DNA of 64,000 bases from positions 1,922,001 to 1,986,000 of the forward strand of contig CP131612.1 in assembly GCA_030686115.1 (NCBI GenBank). The letters are read 5' to 3'. The stretch comes from Psychrobacter cibarius. Lineage in GTDB: Bacteria > Pseudomonadota > Gammaproteobacteria > Pseudomonadales > Moraxellaceae. The notes beneath the pieces are model-generated. The model saw only the letters and a program-made list of their open reading frames with translations. It was not told the DNA's origin and made no database searches. Shown here in pieces: positions 19,952-29,982 of the stretch; position 1 is the first letter of the stretch; each line of letters begins with the position of its first letter. A program made the position numbers and the translations under genes.

Positions 19952-20298
19952 TGATATGTTATTAAACTGCTATTCTGTAATATTTTGAAACATTATGAGA
20001 TTAAGGTTGATATTTAACCCTATTTTTTGGCATTATTAATTGGCTAAATAATGAATATCATTTTACTATATTATTCTCGCCGTTCACGGCAGCTGACTAG
20101 GCAGTGAATTGGCAATAGTGCTAGAATAACTATTCCACTAGATTACTTTTTTGGCTCAATGCTTAATCGCTACTCCTGACACTTTAAATTATTAACTGTT
20201 TAGCGTCACGTTGCCCTTAGAGGATTATTATTCCATGATTTTTTGAGGGTAAAACGTTATTTTTATCTCCATTTACTTTATTCCAATTTATTCTAACC
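19952..20298. other. 347-bp intergenic stretch upstream of maeB
   Basis: No gene is seen. It contains the maeB promoter region and an AT-rich partial dyad at 20047-20065 that matches a Fur consensus at 14 of 19 positions; this was judged insufficient (see rejected items). No obvious terminator for selO is visible. Confidence 0.4.
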
Positions 20299-22632
20299 AT
20301 GGCAATTATTATGAATGACGATACCACTTTGAATACGGATAACCTTAGTACAGAAAAAGAGCAGTTTGAACAAGCTGCCTTACATTATCATGAGTTCCCA
20401 CGTCCAGGCAAAATCTCTGTCACCCCTATTAAGCAGTTGGCAAACCAACGTGACTTAGCACTTGCCTATTCACCAGGTGTGGCAGTTCCTTGTCTTGAGA
20501 TTCAAAGAGATCCGACGTTAGCGGCTAAATATACCGCCCGTAGCAACTTGGTTGGTGTTATCACCAACGGTACAGCGGTACTGGGTCTAGGTAATATCGG
20601 GCCATTGGCATCGAAGCCTGTAATGGAAGGTAAAGGGGTTCTATTCAAAAAATTCGCAGGTATCGATGTTTTTGATATTGAAATTGCACAAAATGATCCA
20701 GACAAATTCATCGAAGCTGTTGCCTCTCTTGAGCCTACTTTCGGTGGCATCAATCTAGAAGACATCAAAGCACCAGAATGTTTCAAAATTGAGCGTGAAT
20801 TACGTAAGCGCATGAACATTCCAGTATTTCATGATGACCAACATGGTACGTCAATCATTGTTGCAGCAGCGATGCTCAACGCGCTATTGATTACTGGCAA
20901 AAAAATCGAAGAGATTAAAATCGTCTGTTCAGGTGCTGGTGCTGCTGCCATTTCTTGTTTAGATATTATTTGCGCACTTGGTGTAAACAAAAATAATATC
21001 TTTGTTTCAGATTCACGCGGTATCATTACGACTATCCGTGAAAATCTTGACGAAACCAAACAGCGCTATGCGCGTGAGACGACTGCGACCACTATCGACG
21101 AAGTGATGGATGATGTCGATATGTTCCTTGGTCTATCGATGCCTGGTACGTTATCTGAAGATATGGTTCGCCGTATGGCAAAAGACCCTATCGTCTTTGC
21201 ACTTGCTAACCCAACGCCTGAGATCATGCCAGAATTGGCGCACGCCGTACGTCCAGATGTCATCATGGCAACGGGTCGCTCAGACTATCCAAACCAAGTA
21301 AACAACGCTTTATGCTTCCCTTATATCTTCCGCGGCGCATTAGATGTTGGTGCCACGACTGTTAACGAAGAGATGAAAGTTGCTTGTGTAAGAGCTATTG
21401 CTGCGATGGCACACGTTGAAGCAACGCCGACCACCAGCGCTAGAAACATTGAAAAAATGCAAAGTTTCGGTCGTGATTACCTAATTCCAGGACCTTTAGA
21501 GCCAAACCTAATCATCGAGATCGCGTCTGCGGTCGCTCAAGCTGCGATGGACTCAGGCGTTGCAACCTTACCTATCGCTGATATGCAAGCTTATCGTCAG
21601 CGTCTGTCTGAGTTTGTCTATAACTCTGCATTCGTGATGAAACCAATCTTTGCTCGCGCTAAAGCCGATCCGAAACGTATCGTTTACTGTGAAGGTGAAG
21701 ACAATAATATCTTACTTGCTGTGCAAGTGGTCGTTGATGAAAAGCTAGCCCAACCTATTTTAATTGGTCGTCCTTCAGTCATCGAAGCCAATATCGAAAA
21801 ATTAGGGTTACGTCTAAAAGATGGTGTGAACATCTCTATCGTCAATATCGATGACGATCCTCGTTATAAAGACTACTGGCAGGGTTACTACGAGAAGAAC
21901 AAACGTCTTGGTGTGAGTATTGAACTTGCTCGTCGTGATGTTCGTCGTAAGACCACATTGATCGGCTCACTATTGGTCGAAAATGGCGCTGCAGATGGCA
22001 TGGTATGTGGTACGTTTAGCCATTATCAGTTGCACTTAAAATATGTACAAAGCGTTATTGGCAAAAAAGAAGGTGTGAACGACTTCTATGCTATGAATGC
22101 GGTACTCATGCAAGATCGTAATATTTTCATCGCCGATACTTATATCCACGAAGATCCAACGGCTGAACAATTGGCTGAAATGACTGTCTTGGCGGTTGAT
22201 CAATTACGTCGCTTTGGCATTACACCACGTGTCGCGCTCGTTTCTCATTCTAACTTTGGCGCTTCAAATCGCACCAGTGCTGTAAAAATGCGCAAGGTCT
22301 ATGAACTGCTAACAGACATGAATGTAGACTTTGAATTCGACGGCGAGATGCAAGGTGACGCCGCGTTGAATGAACATATTCGTTTAAACAACATGCCATC
22401 AAGTCCATTAAAAGGTGCTGCAAATCTGCTCATCTTACCAACACTTGACGCCTCAAATATTGCCTTCAACTTACTCAAGACAGCAACTGGTAGTGCCTCT
22501 ATTGGTCCTATTTTATTAGGTACTAGCAAACCGGTACATATTCTCACACCATCAGCAACTGCACGTGGTATCGTCAATATGACTGCTCTTTCCGTTACTG
22601 AAGCTCAAGATTTAGCGAGCGAAAATCAGTAA
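20299..22632 (+). CDS. maeB: NADP-dependent malic enzyme with C-terminal phosphotransacetylase-like domain
   Basis: This 777-residue fusion protein matches the MaeB layout. The malic-enzyme N-terminal domain spans about residues 20-160 ([42 protein letters not shown]). The NAD(P)-binding domain spans about 165-400 ([29 protein letters not shown]). A phosphate acetyl/butyryl-transferase-like domain spans about 430-770 ([49 protein letters not shown]). It decarboxylates malate to pyruvate and makes NADPH. The C-terminal domain is regulatory in E. coli, where acetyl-CoA inhibits the enzyme. The start could also be ATG 20311; neither has a strong ribosome site. A strong terminator follows. Confidence 0.95.
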   Translation: MAIIMNDDTTLNTDNLSTEKEQFEQAALHYHEFPRPGKISVTPIKQLANQRDLALAYSPGVAVPCLEIQRDPTLAAKYTARSNLVGVITNGTAVLGLGNIGPLASKPVMEGKGVLFKKFAGIDVFDIEIAQNDPDKFIEAVASLEPTFGGINLEDIKAPECFKIERELRKRMNIPVFHDDQHGTSIIVAAAMLNALLITGKKIEEIKIVCSGAGAAAISCLDIICALGVNKNNIFVSDSRGIITTIRENLDETKQRYARETTATTIDEVMDDVDMFLGLSMPGTLSEDMVRRMAKDPIVFALANPTPEIMPELAHAVRPDVIMATGRSDYPNQVNNALCFPYIFRGALDVGATTVNEEMKVACVRAIAAMAHVEATPTTSARNIEKMQSFGRDYLIPGPLEPNLIIEIASAVAQAAMDSGVATLPIADMQAYRQRLSEFVYNSAFVMKPIFARAKADPKRIVYCEGEDNNILLAVQVVVDEKLAQPILIGRPSVIEANIEKLGLRLKDGVNISIVNIDDDPRYKDYWQGYYEKNKRLGVSIELARRDVRRKTTLIGSLLVENGAADGMVCGTFSHYQLHLKYVQSVIGKKEGVNDFYAMNAVLMQDRNIFIADTYIHEDPTAEQLAEMTVLAVDQLRRFGITPRVALVSHSNFGASNRTSAVKMRKVYELLTDMNVDFEFDGEMQGDAALNEHIRLNNMPSSPLKGAANLLILPTLDASNIAFNLLKTATGSASIGPILLGTSKPVHILTPSATARGIVNMTALSVTEAQDLASENQ

Positions 22633-22668
22633 TTCATCCTGCGCTACCTAGGTAGTATGTGTTATCGA

Positions 22669-22697
22669 GATGGTCTCTATTATTCATTTATAGAGAC
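22669..22697. other. Perfect hairpin without a T-tract just after maeB
   Basis: GGTCTCTAT and ATAGAGACC pair closely around a short AT loop 36 bases after the stop codon. The terminator proper follows at 22711, so this may protect the mRNA 3' end. Confidence 0.6.
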
Positions 22698-22710
22698 CGT
22701 CTGCTATACT

Positions 22711-22753
22711 AAAACCAGTCAATGCTATTAAACAGCGTTGGCTGGTTTTTTTT
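22711..22753 (+). terminator. Intrinsic terminator of maeB
   Basis: AAAACCAGTCAATGCT pairs with AGCGTTGGCTGGTTTT (G-T pairs included), followed by a run of T. Confidence 0.9.
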
Positions 22754-22840
22754 GCTTGTTATACATTGGCTAAGACGCAACGTAGCCTTATTCAATATCA
22801 GTCATCACTTGCTCAATAAAAATAAAAGATAGAGGCATTC

Positions 22841-24028
22841 ATGCAAATTTACCTTGTCGGCGGTGCGGTACGCGATCAACTGTTAGCACGTCCTATTAAA
22901 GATAAAGATTTTGTCGTCGTTGGTGCAACTGTAGCAGAAATGCTTGATGCAGGGTTCCAGCAAGTGGGTGCAGATTTCCCTGTATTTTTGCACCCTAGTA
23001 GCCATGAAGAATACGCACTGGCACGCACTGAACGCAAAGAAGGCTTGGGGTATAAAGGCTTTAGCGTACATGCCAGTCCTGACGTCAGCTTAAAAGAGGA
23101 TCTACAACGTCGAGACTTGACGATTAATGCCATGGCGATAGAAGTCACCAGCTTAACTGATGATACGCCTATCAACGGTGACGTCATTGACTATTATGGT
23201 GGCATGGCTGATATAGAAAGCAAAACCTTGCGTCATGTATCAGGTGCATTTAGCGAAGATCCTCTACGAGTGCTTCGAACCGCTCGCTTCTATAGCCGTT
23301 ATTATGACCTAGGTTTTGTCATTGCTGATGAAACTTTGACGTTGATGCGCCAATTGGTTGACTCTGGAGAGCTTGCGCATTTAAGTGCAGAGCGCATTTG
23401 GCAAGAATCTAGCCGTGCAACCATGCAGCTATCGCCGCACGTATACTGGCAACAACTGTTTGAGATTGGTGCGCTCACAGAATATTTTGCCCCACTACAT
23501 GAAGCTTGGACTAATACTCAGATACGTGAAACGGTACAGACTGCGCTATATTTCGCAGGGCAAATGAAATTGAACTTGTCACAACGTTGGGCGCTATTAA
23601 TGAGTAGCCTTAATTCATTTTTATTTACCTCAGAACATACAAATGAAAACGTAAATAAAGCAGCCAATATAAAAGGTATCAATGGTATAGGCAACGCCGC
23701 TAAGGTACCAAAGGCACACACTCAATTTTCGACTCTCTTCGCTCAGCAAGTCGCAAAGCTAAGCACAATACACCATTTAAGCGCGGCTGAAAAAATTGAT
23801 CTCATACAAACTTGCGGCGCTCATAAAGAGCCTGATAAGTTATCGCAGCTATTAGTGACCAGCCACGTGTTGCAATTGGCAACACAGCACCGTCAGATGA
23901 TGCTAGCACTGAATAGCTTTCATGCCATTAGTATGCAGGATATTGACTCAGCACTAACAGGCCCTGCGATTGGTACGGCATTACGACAAGCCAGAATTGA
24001 GCACTTGCAAGTACGAAACCAATGTTAA
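22841..24028 (+). CDS. cca: CCA tRNA nucleotidyltransferase
   Basis: This 395-residue class II nucleotidyltransferase adds or repairs the 3' CCA of tRNAs. The N-terminal catalytic signature IYLVGGAVRDQLL is followed by KDKDFVVVG, carrying the two metal-binding aspartates. Then come EEYALARTERK, the RRDLTINAMA motif, the DPLRVLRTARFYSRY helix and the neck motif AERIWQE. The C-terminal body and tail are helical and lack a clear HD phosphohydrolase motif, so it is shorter and simpler than the E. coli enzyme (412 residues plus HD activity). An AGAGG ribosome site precedes the ATG. The 3' end overlaps a broken reductase fragment by seven bases, which marks an old deletion junction. Confidence 0.94.
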   Translation: MQIYLVGGAVRDQLLARPIKDKDFVVVGATVAEMLDAGFQQVGADFPVFLHPSSHEEYALARTERKEGLGYKGFSVHASPDVSLKEDLQRRDLTINAMAIEVTSLTDDTPINGDVIDYYGGMADIESKTLRHVSGAFSEDPLRVLRTARFYSRYYDLGFVIADETLTLMRQLVDSGELAHLSAERIWQESSRATMQLSPHVYWQQLFEIGALTEYFAPLHEAWTNTQIRETVQTALYFAGQMKLNLSQRWALLMSSLNSFLFTSEHTNENVNKAANIKGINGIGNAAKVPKAHTQFSTLFAQQVAKLSTIHHLSAAEKIDLIQTCGAHKEPDKLSQLLVTSHVLQLATQHRQMMLALNSFHAISMQDIDSALTGPAIGTALRQARIEHLQVRNQC

Positions 24029-24207
24029 GAAAATTTAAAAAGATGCAGCAGCGCGATATCATTGACTCAATTCCTATGCAGCGTATAGGTCGACCTGACG
24101 AGATTGCCCATCATGTGTTGTACCTAGTACAGGCAAATTATGTTACTGCTGAGATTATTACTGTTGATGGTGGTCGCAGCCTGACATTGGCTGATAGTCA
24201 TATTTGA
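24022..24207 (+). pseudogene. C-terminal remnant of a short-chain dehydrogenase/reductase (FolM-like)
   Basis: This 61-codon frame encodes only the last part of an SDR enzyme: the segment DIIDSIPMQRIGRPDEIAHH, then VLYLVQANYVTAEIITVDGGRSL, which is the standard SDR C-terminal region (PxxRxGxPxEI...YxTGxxxxVDGG). The Rossmann-fold nucleotide site and the catalytic Tyr-Lys motif are missing, and the upstream DNA belongs to cca. The wording resembles FolM/pteridine-reductase-type proteins. It cannot be an active reductase. I infer a deletion that fused the tail of an SDR gene to the end of cca. Confidence 0.8.
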
Positions 24208-24258
24208 TAGAAAAGTAGAGCATCATAAAAAATATCTTGATTACTACCTATCTTTTAC

Positions 24259-24286
24259 TTGAAAAATTAAAAAATTCAGGTATCAT
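24259..24286 (+). promoter_or_regulatory. Sigma-70 promoter of the tRNA gene
   Basis: The -35 element TTGAAA (24259-24264) and the -10 element TATCAT (24281-24286) are 16 bases apart, and the -10 ends 16 bases before the tRNA 5' end. Confidence 0.6.
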
Positions 24287-24302
24287 TGTCCGTCTAGCGT
24301 TA

Positions 24303-24379
24303 GGGCCCATAGCTCAGTTGGTTAGAGCAGAGGACTCATAATCCTTTGGTCGTAGGTTCAAGTCCTACTGGGCCCACCA
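24303..24379 (+). tRNA. tRNA with CAU anticodon (probably tRNA-Ile2, lysidine-modified; tRNA-Met possible)
   Basis: A 77-base cloverleaf can be folded by eye: acceptor GGGCCCA/TGGGCCC, D-arm GCTC/GAGC, anticodon stem GAGGA/TCCTT, loop CTCATAA with CAT at 24337-24339, and T-arm GTAGG/CCTAC. The 3' CCA is encoded. The acceptor pairs C4-G69 and C5-G68 and the T-loop TTCAAGT match the tRNA-Ile2 pattern recognised by TilS in E. coli rather than elongator Met, but a CAU anticodon alone cannot decide. A promoter and a terminator flank it. Confidence 0.93.
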
Positions 24380-24384
24380 AATTC

Positions 24385-24419
24385 AAACCCTTACAGCCAT
24401 TGGCTTGTAAGGGTTTTTT
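24385..24419 (+). terminator. Intrinsic terminator after the tRNA
   Basis: AAACCCTTAC and GTAAGGGTTT pair, followed by TTTTA. Confidence 0.88.
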
Positions 24420-24509
24420 ATTGTCTAGAATTTAATAGAAAACAATCATTGAACTATGCTGAAAAACCGGTAAAAGTAAACTTGCTAAACTAATAGATTG
24501 GATAGCAGT

Positions 24510-24558
24510 AAAAAAGGTTGCCAACACTATATGTAATATAGCGTTAGCAACCTTTTTT
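24510..24558 (-). terminator. Intrinsic terminator of maeA (bidirectional)
   Basis: AAAAAAGGTTGC(C/T)AAC...CTATAT and its complement form a long, nearly perfect stem (about 20 bp, few mismatches) with a four-base loop; T-runs on both strands. Confidence 0.88.
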
Positions 24559-24621
24559 CATTTAGTGTTTTACTTAGATAATGTGCCTAATATTAGAATT
24601 TGTTATATCTAATTTCTAACA

Positions 24622-26304
24622 TTAGAAAGAAGTACGGCGATAATTACGATATTCAGGCAACCAAAAATTCGCTTTTAATCGACGTTGTAAATTCTCCGCT
24701 GTGATAGGTAGTGCTAGCTTATCTTGAGCCGCTTGCAATGCCACCGCATACGCTATTTTTTCACTGATCTCTCTGATAACTTTAATCGGCGGTAGGATGG
24801 CACCAGGTGCTTTTTCGTATTCCATTGATATATCTGCAAGGGCTTGGCTTGCCGCCATGAGCATATTATCGCTGATACCCGTTGCCCGTGCTGCTAAAAC
24901 ACCCAGACCAATACCGGGGAAAATATAGCTGTTATTACACTGAGAAACCTCGAAAGACTGACCTTCAAAAGTGGTATGAGGGAAAGGGCTACCTGTTGCA
25001 ACAATTGCCTGACCCTTGCTCCAATTAGTCACTTCTTGCGGGGTCGCTTCCACACGAGACGTGGGGTTTGAAAGTGGTAATACAATAGGATGTTCAGTAT
25101 TAACACACAAAGATTCAATCACCTCTTGGGTGAACAGACCTTTTTGTCCACTGACGCCGAATAATACGGTTATTTTTGCTTGTTTAACCACTTGCGCTAA
25201 ACCGAGTTTCTTACTTTTATCCCAGCTTTCAATAGCGGATTCTTTTTGTACTAACGGTTCTTGGAACTTTTGTAGCTCCGTCATGTTATCAGTAAGCAGG
25301 CCATAGCGGTCAACCATAAATACTTGGCTGCGAGCCTGCGCCTCCGTCAACCCTTCACGCTGCATTTGGCGAATGATATGCTCAGCAATACCGCAACCAG
25401 CAGACCCTGCCCCTAAAAATGCGATTTTTTGTTGGCTAAGCTTTTGGCCTTTATTTAAGCACGCAGCGATTAAAGTACCGACTGAAACCGCAGCAGTGCC
25501 CTGAATGTCATCATTAAAGCAGCATAATTGGTCACGATATTTATTCAATAATGGTGTCGCGTTCTCTTGGGCAAAATCTTCAAATTGTAATAATGCCTCA
25601 GGCCAACGACGTTTAACGGCTTGAATAAATAAGTCGACAAACTCATTATATTCATCACCAGAAATGCGTGGGTTTCTCCAGCCCATGTACATAGGATCGT
25701 CAAGTAGCTGTTGATTATTGGTACCAACATCCAACAAAATTGGTAGGCAATAAGCTGGGCTAATACCACCACAAGCGGTGTACAAAGCCAATTTACCAAT
25801 GGGAATACCCATACCACCAATACCTTGATCCCCTAGACCTAATATACGTTCGCCGTCAGTGACAACGATTACCTTCACATTTTGTTTGGTAGCATTTTGC
25901 AGCATGTCATCGATTTTATGGCGCTCAGGATATGAGATAAATAAACCACGTTTACGGCGATAAATTTGCGAGAATTTTTCACATGCTTGACCAACCGTCG
26001 GGGTATAAATGAGCGGCATAACCTCTTCAATATGCTGCTCAATTAGATGGTGAAATAAGGTTTCATTGGTATCTTGTATGTTACGCAAGTAAATATGCTT
26101 ATCCATATCATTAGTGAATGAGCGCAGTTGATGATAAGCGCGTAGTGATTGCTCTTCAATTGTCTCAATGTTATGAGGTAATAGCCCAGTTAAATTAAAG
26201 CTATCGCGCTCTTCTGATGAAAAAGCACTGCCTTTATTTAGTAAAGGAGTCTCTAAAAGAGCGGGCCCTGCAACGGGAATATATAAAGGACGCTTGTTTG
26301 ACAT
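24622..26304 (-). CDS. maeA: NAD-dependent malic enzyme
   Basis: This 560-residue enzyme oxidatively decarboxylates malate to pyruvate with NAD. It has the SfcA/MaeA layout: the N-terminal malic domain with [16 protein letters not shown] (the catalytic tyrosine) and [19 protein letters not shown], the metal-binding [13 protein letters not shown] and [12 protein letters not shown], and the cofactor domain with [18 protein letters not shown] and the substrate-loop [13 protein letters not shown]. The length is close to the E. coli enzyme (565). It is unrelated in architecture to the MaeB at 20,299, so the cell has both an NAD- and an NADP-type malic enzyme within 6 kb. It is monocistronic; AGAAG before the ATG is a weak ribosome site. 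Confidence 0.95.
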   Translation of the reverse strand: MSNKRPLYIPVAGPALLETPLLNKGSAFSSEERDSFNLTGLLPHNIETIEEQSLRAYHQLRSFTNDMDKHIYLRNIQDTNETLFHHLIEQHIEEVMPLIYTPTVGQACEKFSQIYRRKRGLFISYPERHKIDDMLQNATKQNVKVIVVTDGERILGLGDQGIGGMGIPIGKLALYTACGGISPAYCLPILLDVGTNNQQLLDDPMYMGWRNPRISGDEYNEFVDLFIQAVKRRWPEALLQFEDFAQENATPLLNKYRDQLCCFNDDIQGTAAVSVGTLIAACLNKGQKLSQQKIAFLGAGSAGCGIAEHIIRQMQREGLTEAQARSQVFMVDRYGLLTDNMTELQKFQEPLVQKESAIESWDKSKKLGLAQVVKQAKITVLFGVSGQKGLFTQEVIESLCVNTEHPIVLPLSNPTSRVEATPQEVTNWSKGQAIVATGSPFPHTTFEGQSFEVSQCNNSYIFPGIGLGVLAARATGISDNMLMAASQALADISMEYEKAPGAILPPIKVIREISEKIAYAVALQAAQDKLALPITAENLQRRLKANFWLPEYRNYRRTSF

Positions 26305-26664
26305 AATGTAATCTTCTTATTAAAGGCATATGAGTGAAAGCCATACTGAGTGAAAGCTATGCTAGTGCTGCATTATACATAGCATCTACTGGTATTTAAC
26401 AATAGATAACAAAATCATTTTGAATGAACATGACTCTAAAGGTGATGGCACGAATACATTGACCTAGAAATATAGATATATTTAGCTTTTACCTTAAGTT
26501 TTTATAAAAAAGGGTTTTTGATTATTGGGTGTTTTCTATGAGATTTCATACAATCGAAGCCGCTACCTTTATTGATGTCAGTATTGACGGCGGTATTTAT
26601 AGAAATCTTTGTTAAGCAGATAAGTAATCCGCCAATATGACTTTTATTATCACTACGATATTTT
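26305..26664. other. 360-bp AT-rich intergenic stretch
   Basis: The stretch lies between maeA (promoter end) and the end of the ABC exporter operon. Only a 25-codon frame near 26538 is present, without ribosome site; no terminator or RNA was recognised. Confidence 0.4.
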
Positions 26665-27468
26665 TCAATTATTTAAACTATCACTATCAATACGACCATC
26701 AACCAAATTAATCGTTCGATCACAAGATGCTGACAAGCGTGGATCATGGGTGACCAGCAATACCGCGCAATCACGTTCCTGATTGACTTTGCGGAACAAC
26801 TCAAACACTTCTCTAGCCGTCACGGTATCCAGATTACCTGTAGGTTCATCAGCCAATAGCAATGCCGGTTCGGTTATCAAGGCGCGTGCAATGGCAACAC
26901 GCTGTTGCTGACCACCTGATAGCTCGTTAGGTTTACTGTCAGCAAAGCGCTCTAACCCAACCGCTGCCAGTAGCTCGCGCGCTTTTTGGATAGCAAGCTT
27001 ATTTGGACGACCCCTTGTCAATGTTAGCGGCATTAAGATATTGTCTAATGCACTAAACGCTTGAATCAGATGATGAAATTGAAAGACAAAGCCAATACTA
27101 CTGCCACGCAAAGCGGTGCGACCAGCATCATTCATAGCGCTGGTTGCTTGACCCAATAGATATAGCTCACCGCTGGTTGGCTGATCTAGTAACCCTAGTA
27201 CATTTAGCAAAGTGCTTTTACCTGAACCAGAAGGACCAATCAGGGCAGCAAAGTCGTTATTGCTGATGGTTAAGTCAATACCGTGCAGCACCTCAATCTC
27301 ATTAGGTTGACCGATATTATAAGAATTTTTTAGTGCCTCTAAACGCAGAACTTCGTGAGATTGACTGGACATAGGAGTTGACGTCTTATTAAAAGGATTG
27401 GCAGAAACATTGTTAAATTCACTGTTAAATTCATTATTAAAAGTGTCGCTAGAATCATGATTAGACAT
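26665..27468 (-). CDS. ABC transporter ATP-binding protein (MacB/LolD-like)
   Basis: This 267-residue ATPase has Walker [10 protein letters not shown]-loop VFQFHHLI, signature LSGGQQQR, Walker [12 protein letters not shown] and the switch histidine in [10 protein letters not shown], all in the LolD/MacB/FtsE style. The first 35 residues are Asn/Ser/Thr-rich and precede the conserved domain. The start at 27468 is preferred over 27492: it overlaps the permease stop in ATGTCTAA, the usual sign of translational coupling. The ATPase is the last gene of an adaptor-permease-ATPase operon and powers it from the cytosolic side. Confidence 0.92.
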   Translation of the reverse strand: MSNHDSSDTFNNEFNSEFNNVSANPFNKTSTPMSSQSHEVLRLEALKNSYNIGQPNEIEVLHGIDLTISNNDFAALIGPSGSGKSTLLNVLGLLDQPTSGELYLLGQATSAMNDAGRTALRGSSIGFVFQFHHLIQAFSALDNILMPLTLTRGRPNKLAIQKARELLAAVGLERFADSKPNELSGGQQQRVAIARALITEPALLLADEPTGNLDTVTAREVFELFRKVNQERDCAVLLVTHDPRLSASCDRTINLVDGRIDSDSLNN

Positions 27469-28744
27469 AACGAATAGCCACCACTGGATCAAGTGCTGCT
27501 GCGCGCCGCGCTGGAATAGCAGCTGCTATCACACCAGTTAGCGTGGCTAACGACATAGTCACTAAGATCAGGTTTATCGATATGGGAATGGTAAATATGT
27601 CGGGCCCAAAAGTATTAAAAGACCAGACCAATACATAGCTGACACCACTACCGACAATAGAGCCTAACAAGCCAAATATAGCCCCTTGAATTAAGAATAT
27701 TCGTAGGATTTGCTGACGAGTTGCACCCATGGCTCGTAAGATACCAATTTCGCGCGTACGCTGAACCACACTGACCGACAGCACACTGGCAATGCCAAAA
27801 GCTACTGAGATCGCCACAAAAACGACAATCATATTACTAGATAAACTTTGAGCCGTGAGACCACTCAGCAGTTGGGCGTTGGTTTCAATCCAGCTTTCTG
27901 CTTGCAATGAGGTCAAACGACCCACTTGTGCAGCGATTTCCTCCGCCTCAAAGATATCTTCAACCGTCAAATCAATGACTGTGATACCGCCCGGTAGGTT
28001 GAGTAATGACTGCGCTTGTTTTAGGTCTAGATACACGTAGCGCGCATCAAGCTCTCGTACGCCGAGCTCGAATATACCAGCGATATTGACTACAGCGCTG
28101 TTGTTATTAATGTTGCTACCAAGGTTGTTACTCAAATTATTACTGGGACTACTATCGCCATCGTCTTGACCAGTATCTAAGCGCAGTTTACTACCGACCT
28201 CTACACCCAAATCTTTAGCCAGCTCGCTACCAATCAATACATTATCTGCGCCCACTCGCAGCTCACCACTGATTAAGTATTCATTAAGTGGGATTATATT
28301 CTGATAACGCACCAAGTCAGTACCTACTAGTATTACCGACTCTAATGCCTCACCACGCCGGACAAACCCAGGCCCAGACACGTTTGGCGATACGGCAGTT
28401 AATAAGGGCAGTTGATCTAGCGTGTCAGTGATTTGCTGCCAATTATTAATAGAACGTAGCCGCTGTGGACGCTTGTCTTCTTGTATCAGTTGCAGCGTAT
28501 CATCAGCAGATGGCGCTATTAGGTTGACTTCGTCTGGCGCTACTAAGCGAATATGTGCCTGACTGCCGAGGGTACTGTCAATAAGGTTGGTCTGTAATCC
28601 TTGGATGAGTGCGGTGATAAATATAATAACGGCAACACCTATCGCCACTCCAAGAGTAATCATCAACGACTGTATGCGTCCCTCGCGTAAAAAACTGATG
28701 GCAATGTTGGCATCAATCCATAGTCTACCGAAAAAAGCCGTCAA
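27461..28744 (-). CDS. ABC transporter permease, FtsX/MacB-like
   Basis: This 427-residue inner-membrane protein has the MacB/DevC topology. One N-terminal span (about 23-45) is followed by a periplasmic domain of about 240 residues (MacB_PCD-like, with LTAVSPNVSGPGFVRRGEA), then three C-terminal spans (VVFVAISVAFGIASVLSVSVV, LIQGAIFGLLGSIVGSGVSY, LILVTMSLATLTGVIAAAIPA). The coupling-helix motif REIGILRAMGATRQQI is the FtsX signature. The start codon is TTG at 28744, within TTGA shared with the adaptor stop, and GGAG lies eight bases upstream. Asn/Ser-rich repeats near residue 205 may be a flexible loop. Confidence 0.9.
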   Translation of the reverse strand: MTAFFGRLWIDANIAISFLREGRIQSLMITLGVAIGVAVIIFITALIQGLQTNLIDSTLGSQAHIRLVAPDEVNLIAPSADDTLQLIQEDKRPQRLRSINNWQQITDTLDQLPLLTAVSPNVSGPGFVRRGEALESVILVGTDLVRYQNIIPLNEYLISGELRVGADNVLIGSELAKDLGVEVGSKLRLDTGQDDGDSSPSNNLSNNLGSNINNNSAVVNIAGIFELGVRELDARYVYLDLKQAQSLLNLPGGITVIDLTVEDIFEAEEIAAQVGRLTSLQAESWIETNAQLLSGLTAQSLSSNMIVVFVAISVAFGIASVLSVSVVQRTREIGILRAMGATRQQILRIFLIQGAIFGLLGSIVGSGVSYVLVWSFNTFGPDIFTIPISINLILVTMSLATLTGVIAAAIPARRAAALDPVVAIRYV

Positions 28745-29982
28745 TTGACTGTCTCCGCTGCTTGGCTCTTATCACTTATAGTCTTCATCTTGTCAGCATC
28801 AGGAGCGGCAAAAGGTGCTGCTTGAAGCGCGGTTCTCACTCTTTTTCCATCAGCCAGTGAGACTGTCGCATCACCCAATATCTCATCGCCTGCGCTCAGT
28901 CCTAAGAGCACCTCTGATGCTGATAGCCCGCGTAACCCTAATTTCACTACTCGACGTTGTATTTTACCATCACGCAATAATAATACTTCGGCGCTGTCTT
29001 CTTTAACATTGGCTAGTGCATCATTAGGAATGACTAAGGCTTTTGCGCGTTGATCCGTTTCGATATTCACTGATACCGTCATGTCTTGACGCAAAAAATC
29101 AGGTACAGGATCGACGGACAATCTCACCTCTACCGTACCGCGTTGCGGATCTATACTTGGTGCAATGAAACTAATACGTACGGGAAACGGTTTATCCGGA
29201 TAGGCATCGGCAATAGCAACAGCTGGTTGCTGCAAAGCCAACCGAGATAAATTACGTTCATCAAGCGGTACTCTTATTTCAGTCTTACCATCGAGGGCAA
29301 TAGTAAACAAGCTCTGACCTGGTTGCACCAAATCACCTACCTCGACATTACGGGTCAGAATAGTGCCTGATACTTTGCTACGTACTTGCGCTTTATTGAG
29401 CTGAGCCTGCAATGCTGCGATACGAGCACGTAATAAATCTTCTTCAACACCACCAGAGGAGAGTGCATTCGCTCTCAGGCGTGCATTTTCAAGATTATTG
29501 CGTGCTTGGGCTTGGGATTGAATCGCTTGCTCCATTTCCTCATCAGAGATGGCTGAGATAGCAGCCAATTCGCGCCTACGCTCGACATTACGGTCAGCTT
29601 GCGCCAACGCTACTTTGGCATTGGTCAAATCCACCACTGCTTGTGGACGAGTGCTACTAATCAATTCCGCCAACTCGGCTTCTGCTTGCCGCACTTGGGC
29701 TGCAACGTCATCGGAGCTTAGTACCAACAATAAATCTCCTGCAGCGACTTGTTCGCCTTCTGCTACCCGTCGCTCTAATATAACACCTGATATCTCGCTA
29801 CCAATGTCAGTATTCGATACGGCAACTATCCGTCCAGTCGCTACGACCGTCTGCACCAAAGGCATCGAAGATATTCTATAGCTTGGTAATAGTGGTCCTT
29901 GCCACCAGCGAAAGGCAAAAAAGCCCGCAACAATGATGAGCAGTAGTGCGCTAACAATCAGTTTATAAGGAATAGCGCGCAA
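28741..29982 (-). CDS. Periplasmic adaptor (membrane-fusion protein) of the ABC exporter, MacA/DevB-like
   Basis: This 413-residue protein has an N-terminal anchor (LIVSALLLIIVAGFFAFRWW), a lipoyl-like half (VSNTDIGSEISGVILERRVAEG), a helical hairpin of about 110 residues (LTNAKVALAQADRNVERRRE), the second lipoyl half (SKVSGTILTRNVEVGDLVQPGQ) and beta-barrel and membrane-proximal domains. It pairs with the permease and ATPase that follow; these four-base and eight-base overlaps define one operon. The start is TTG at 29982 with GGGAG seven bases upstream, and no ATG is available before the membrane anchor. The outer-membrane channel is not encoded here. The cargo is unknown; MacAB/DevBCA systems export macrolides, peptides or glycolipids. 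Confidence 0.9.
   Translation of the reverse strand: MRAIPYKLIVSALLLIIVAGFFAFRWWQGPLLPSYRISSMPLVQTVVATGRIVAVSNTDIGSEISGVILERRVAEGEQVAAGDLLLVLSSDDVAAQVRQAEAELAELISSTRPQAVVDLTNAKVALAQADRNVERRRELAAISAISDEEMEQAIQSQAQARNNLENARLRANALSSGGVEEDLLRARIAALQAQLNKAQVRSKVSGTILTRNVEVGDLVQPGQSLFTIALDGKTEIRVPLDERNLSRLALQQPAVAIADAYPDKPFPVRISFIAPSIDPQRGTVEVRLSVDPVPDFLRQDMTVSVNIETDQRAKALVIPNDALANVKEDSAEVLLLRDGKIQRRVVKLGLRGLSASEVLLGLSAGDEILGDATVSLADGKRVRTALQAAPFAAPDADKMKTISDKSQAAETVN

Noticed and set aside
20047..20065. Fur-like AT-rich dyad upstream of maeB
   Set aside because: It matches only 14 of 19 positions, is about 240 bases from the gene, and maeB is not an iron gene; AT-rich DNA produces such partial matches.
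26538..26615. 25-codon frame MRFHTIEAATFIDVS... between maeA and the ABC exporter
   Set aside because: It has no ribosome site and no recognisable motif; a chance frame is most likely.
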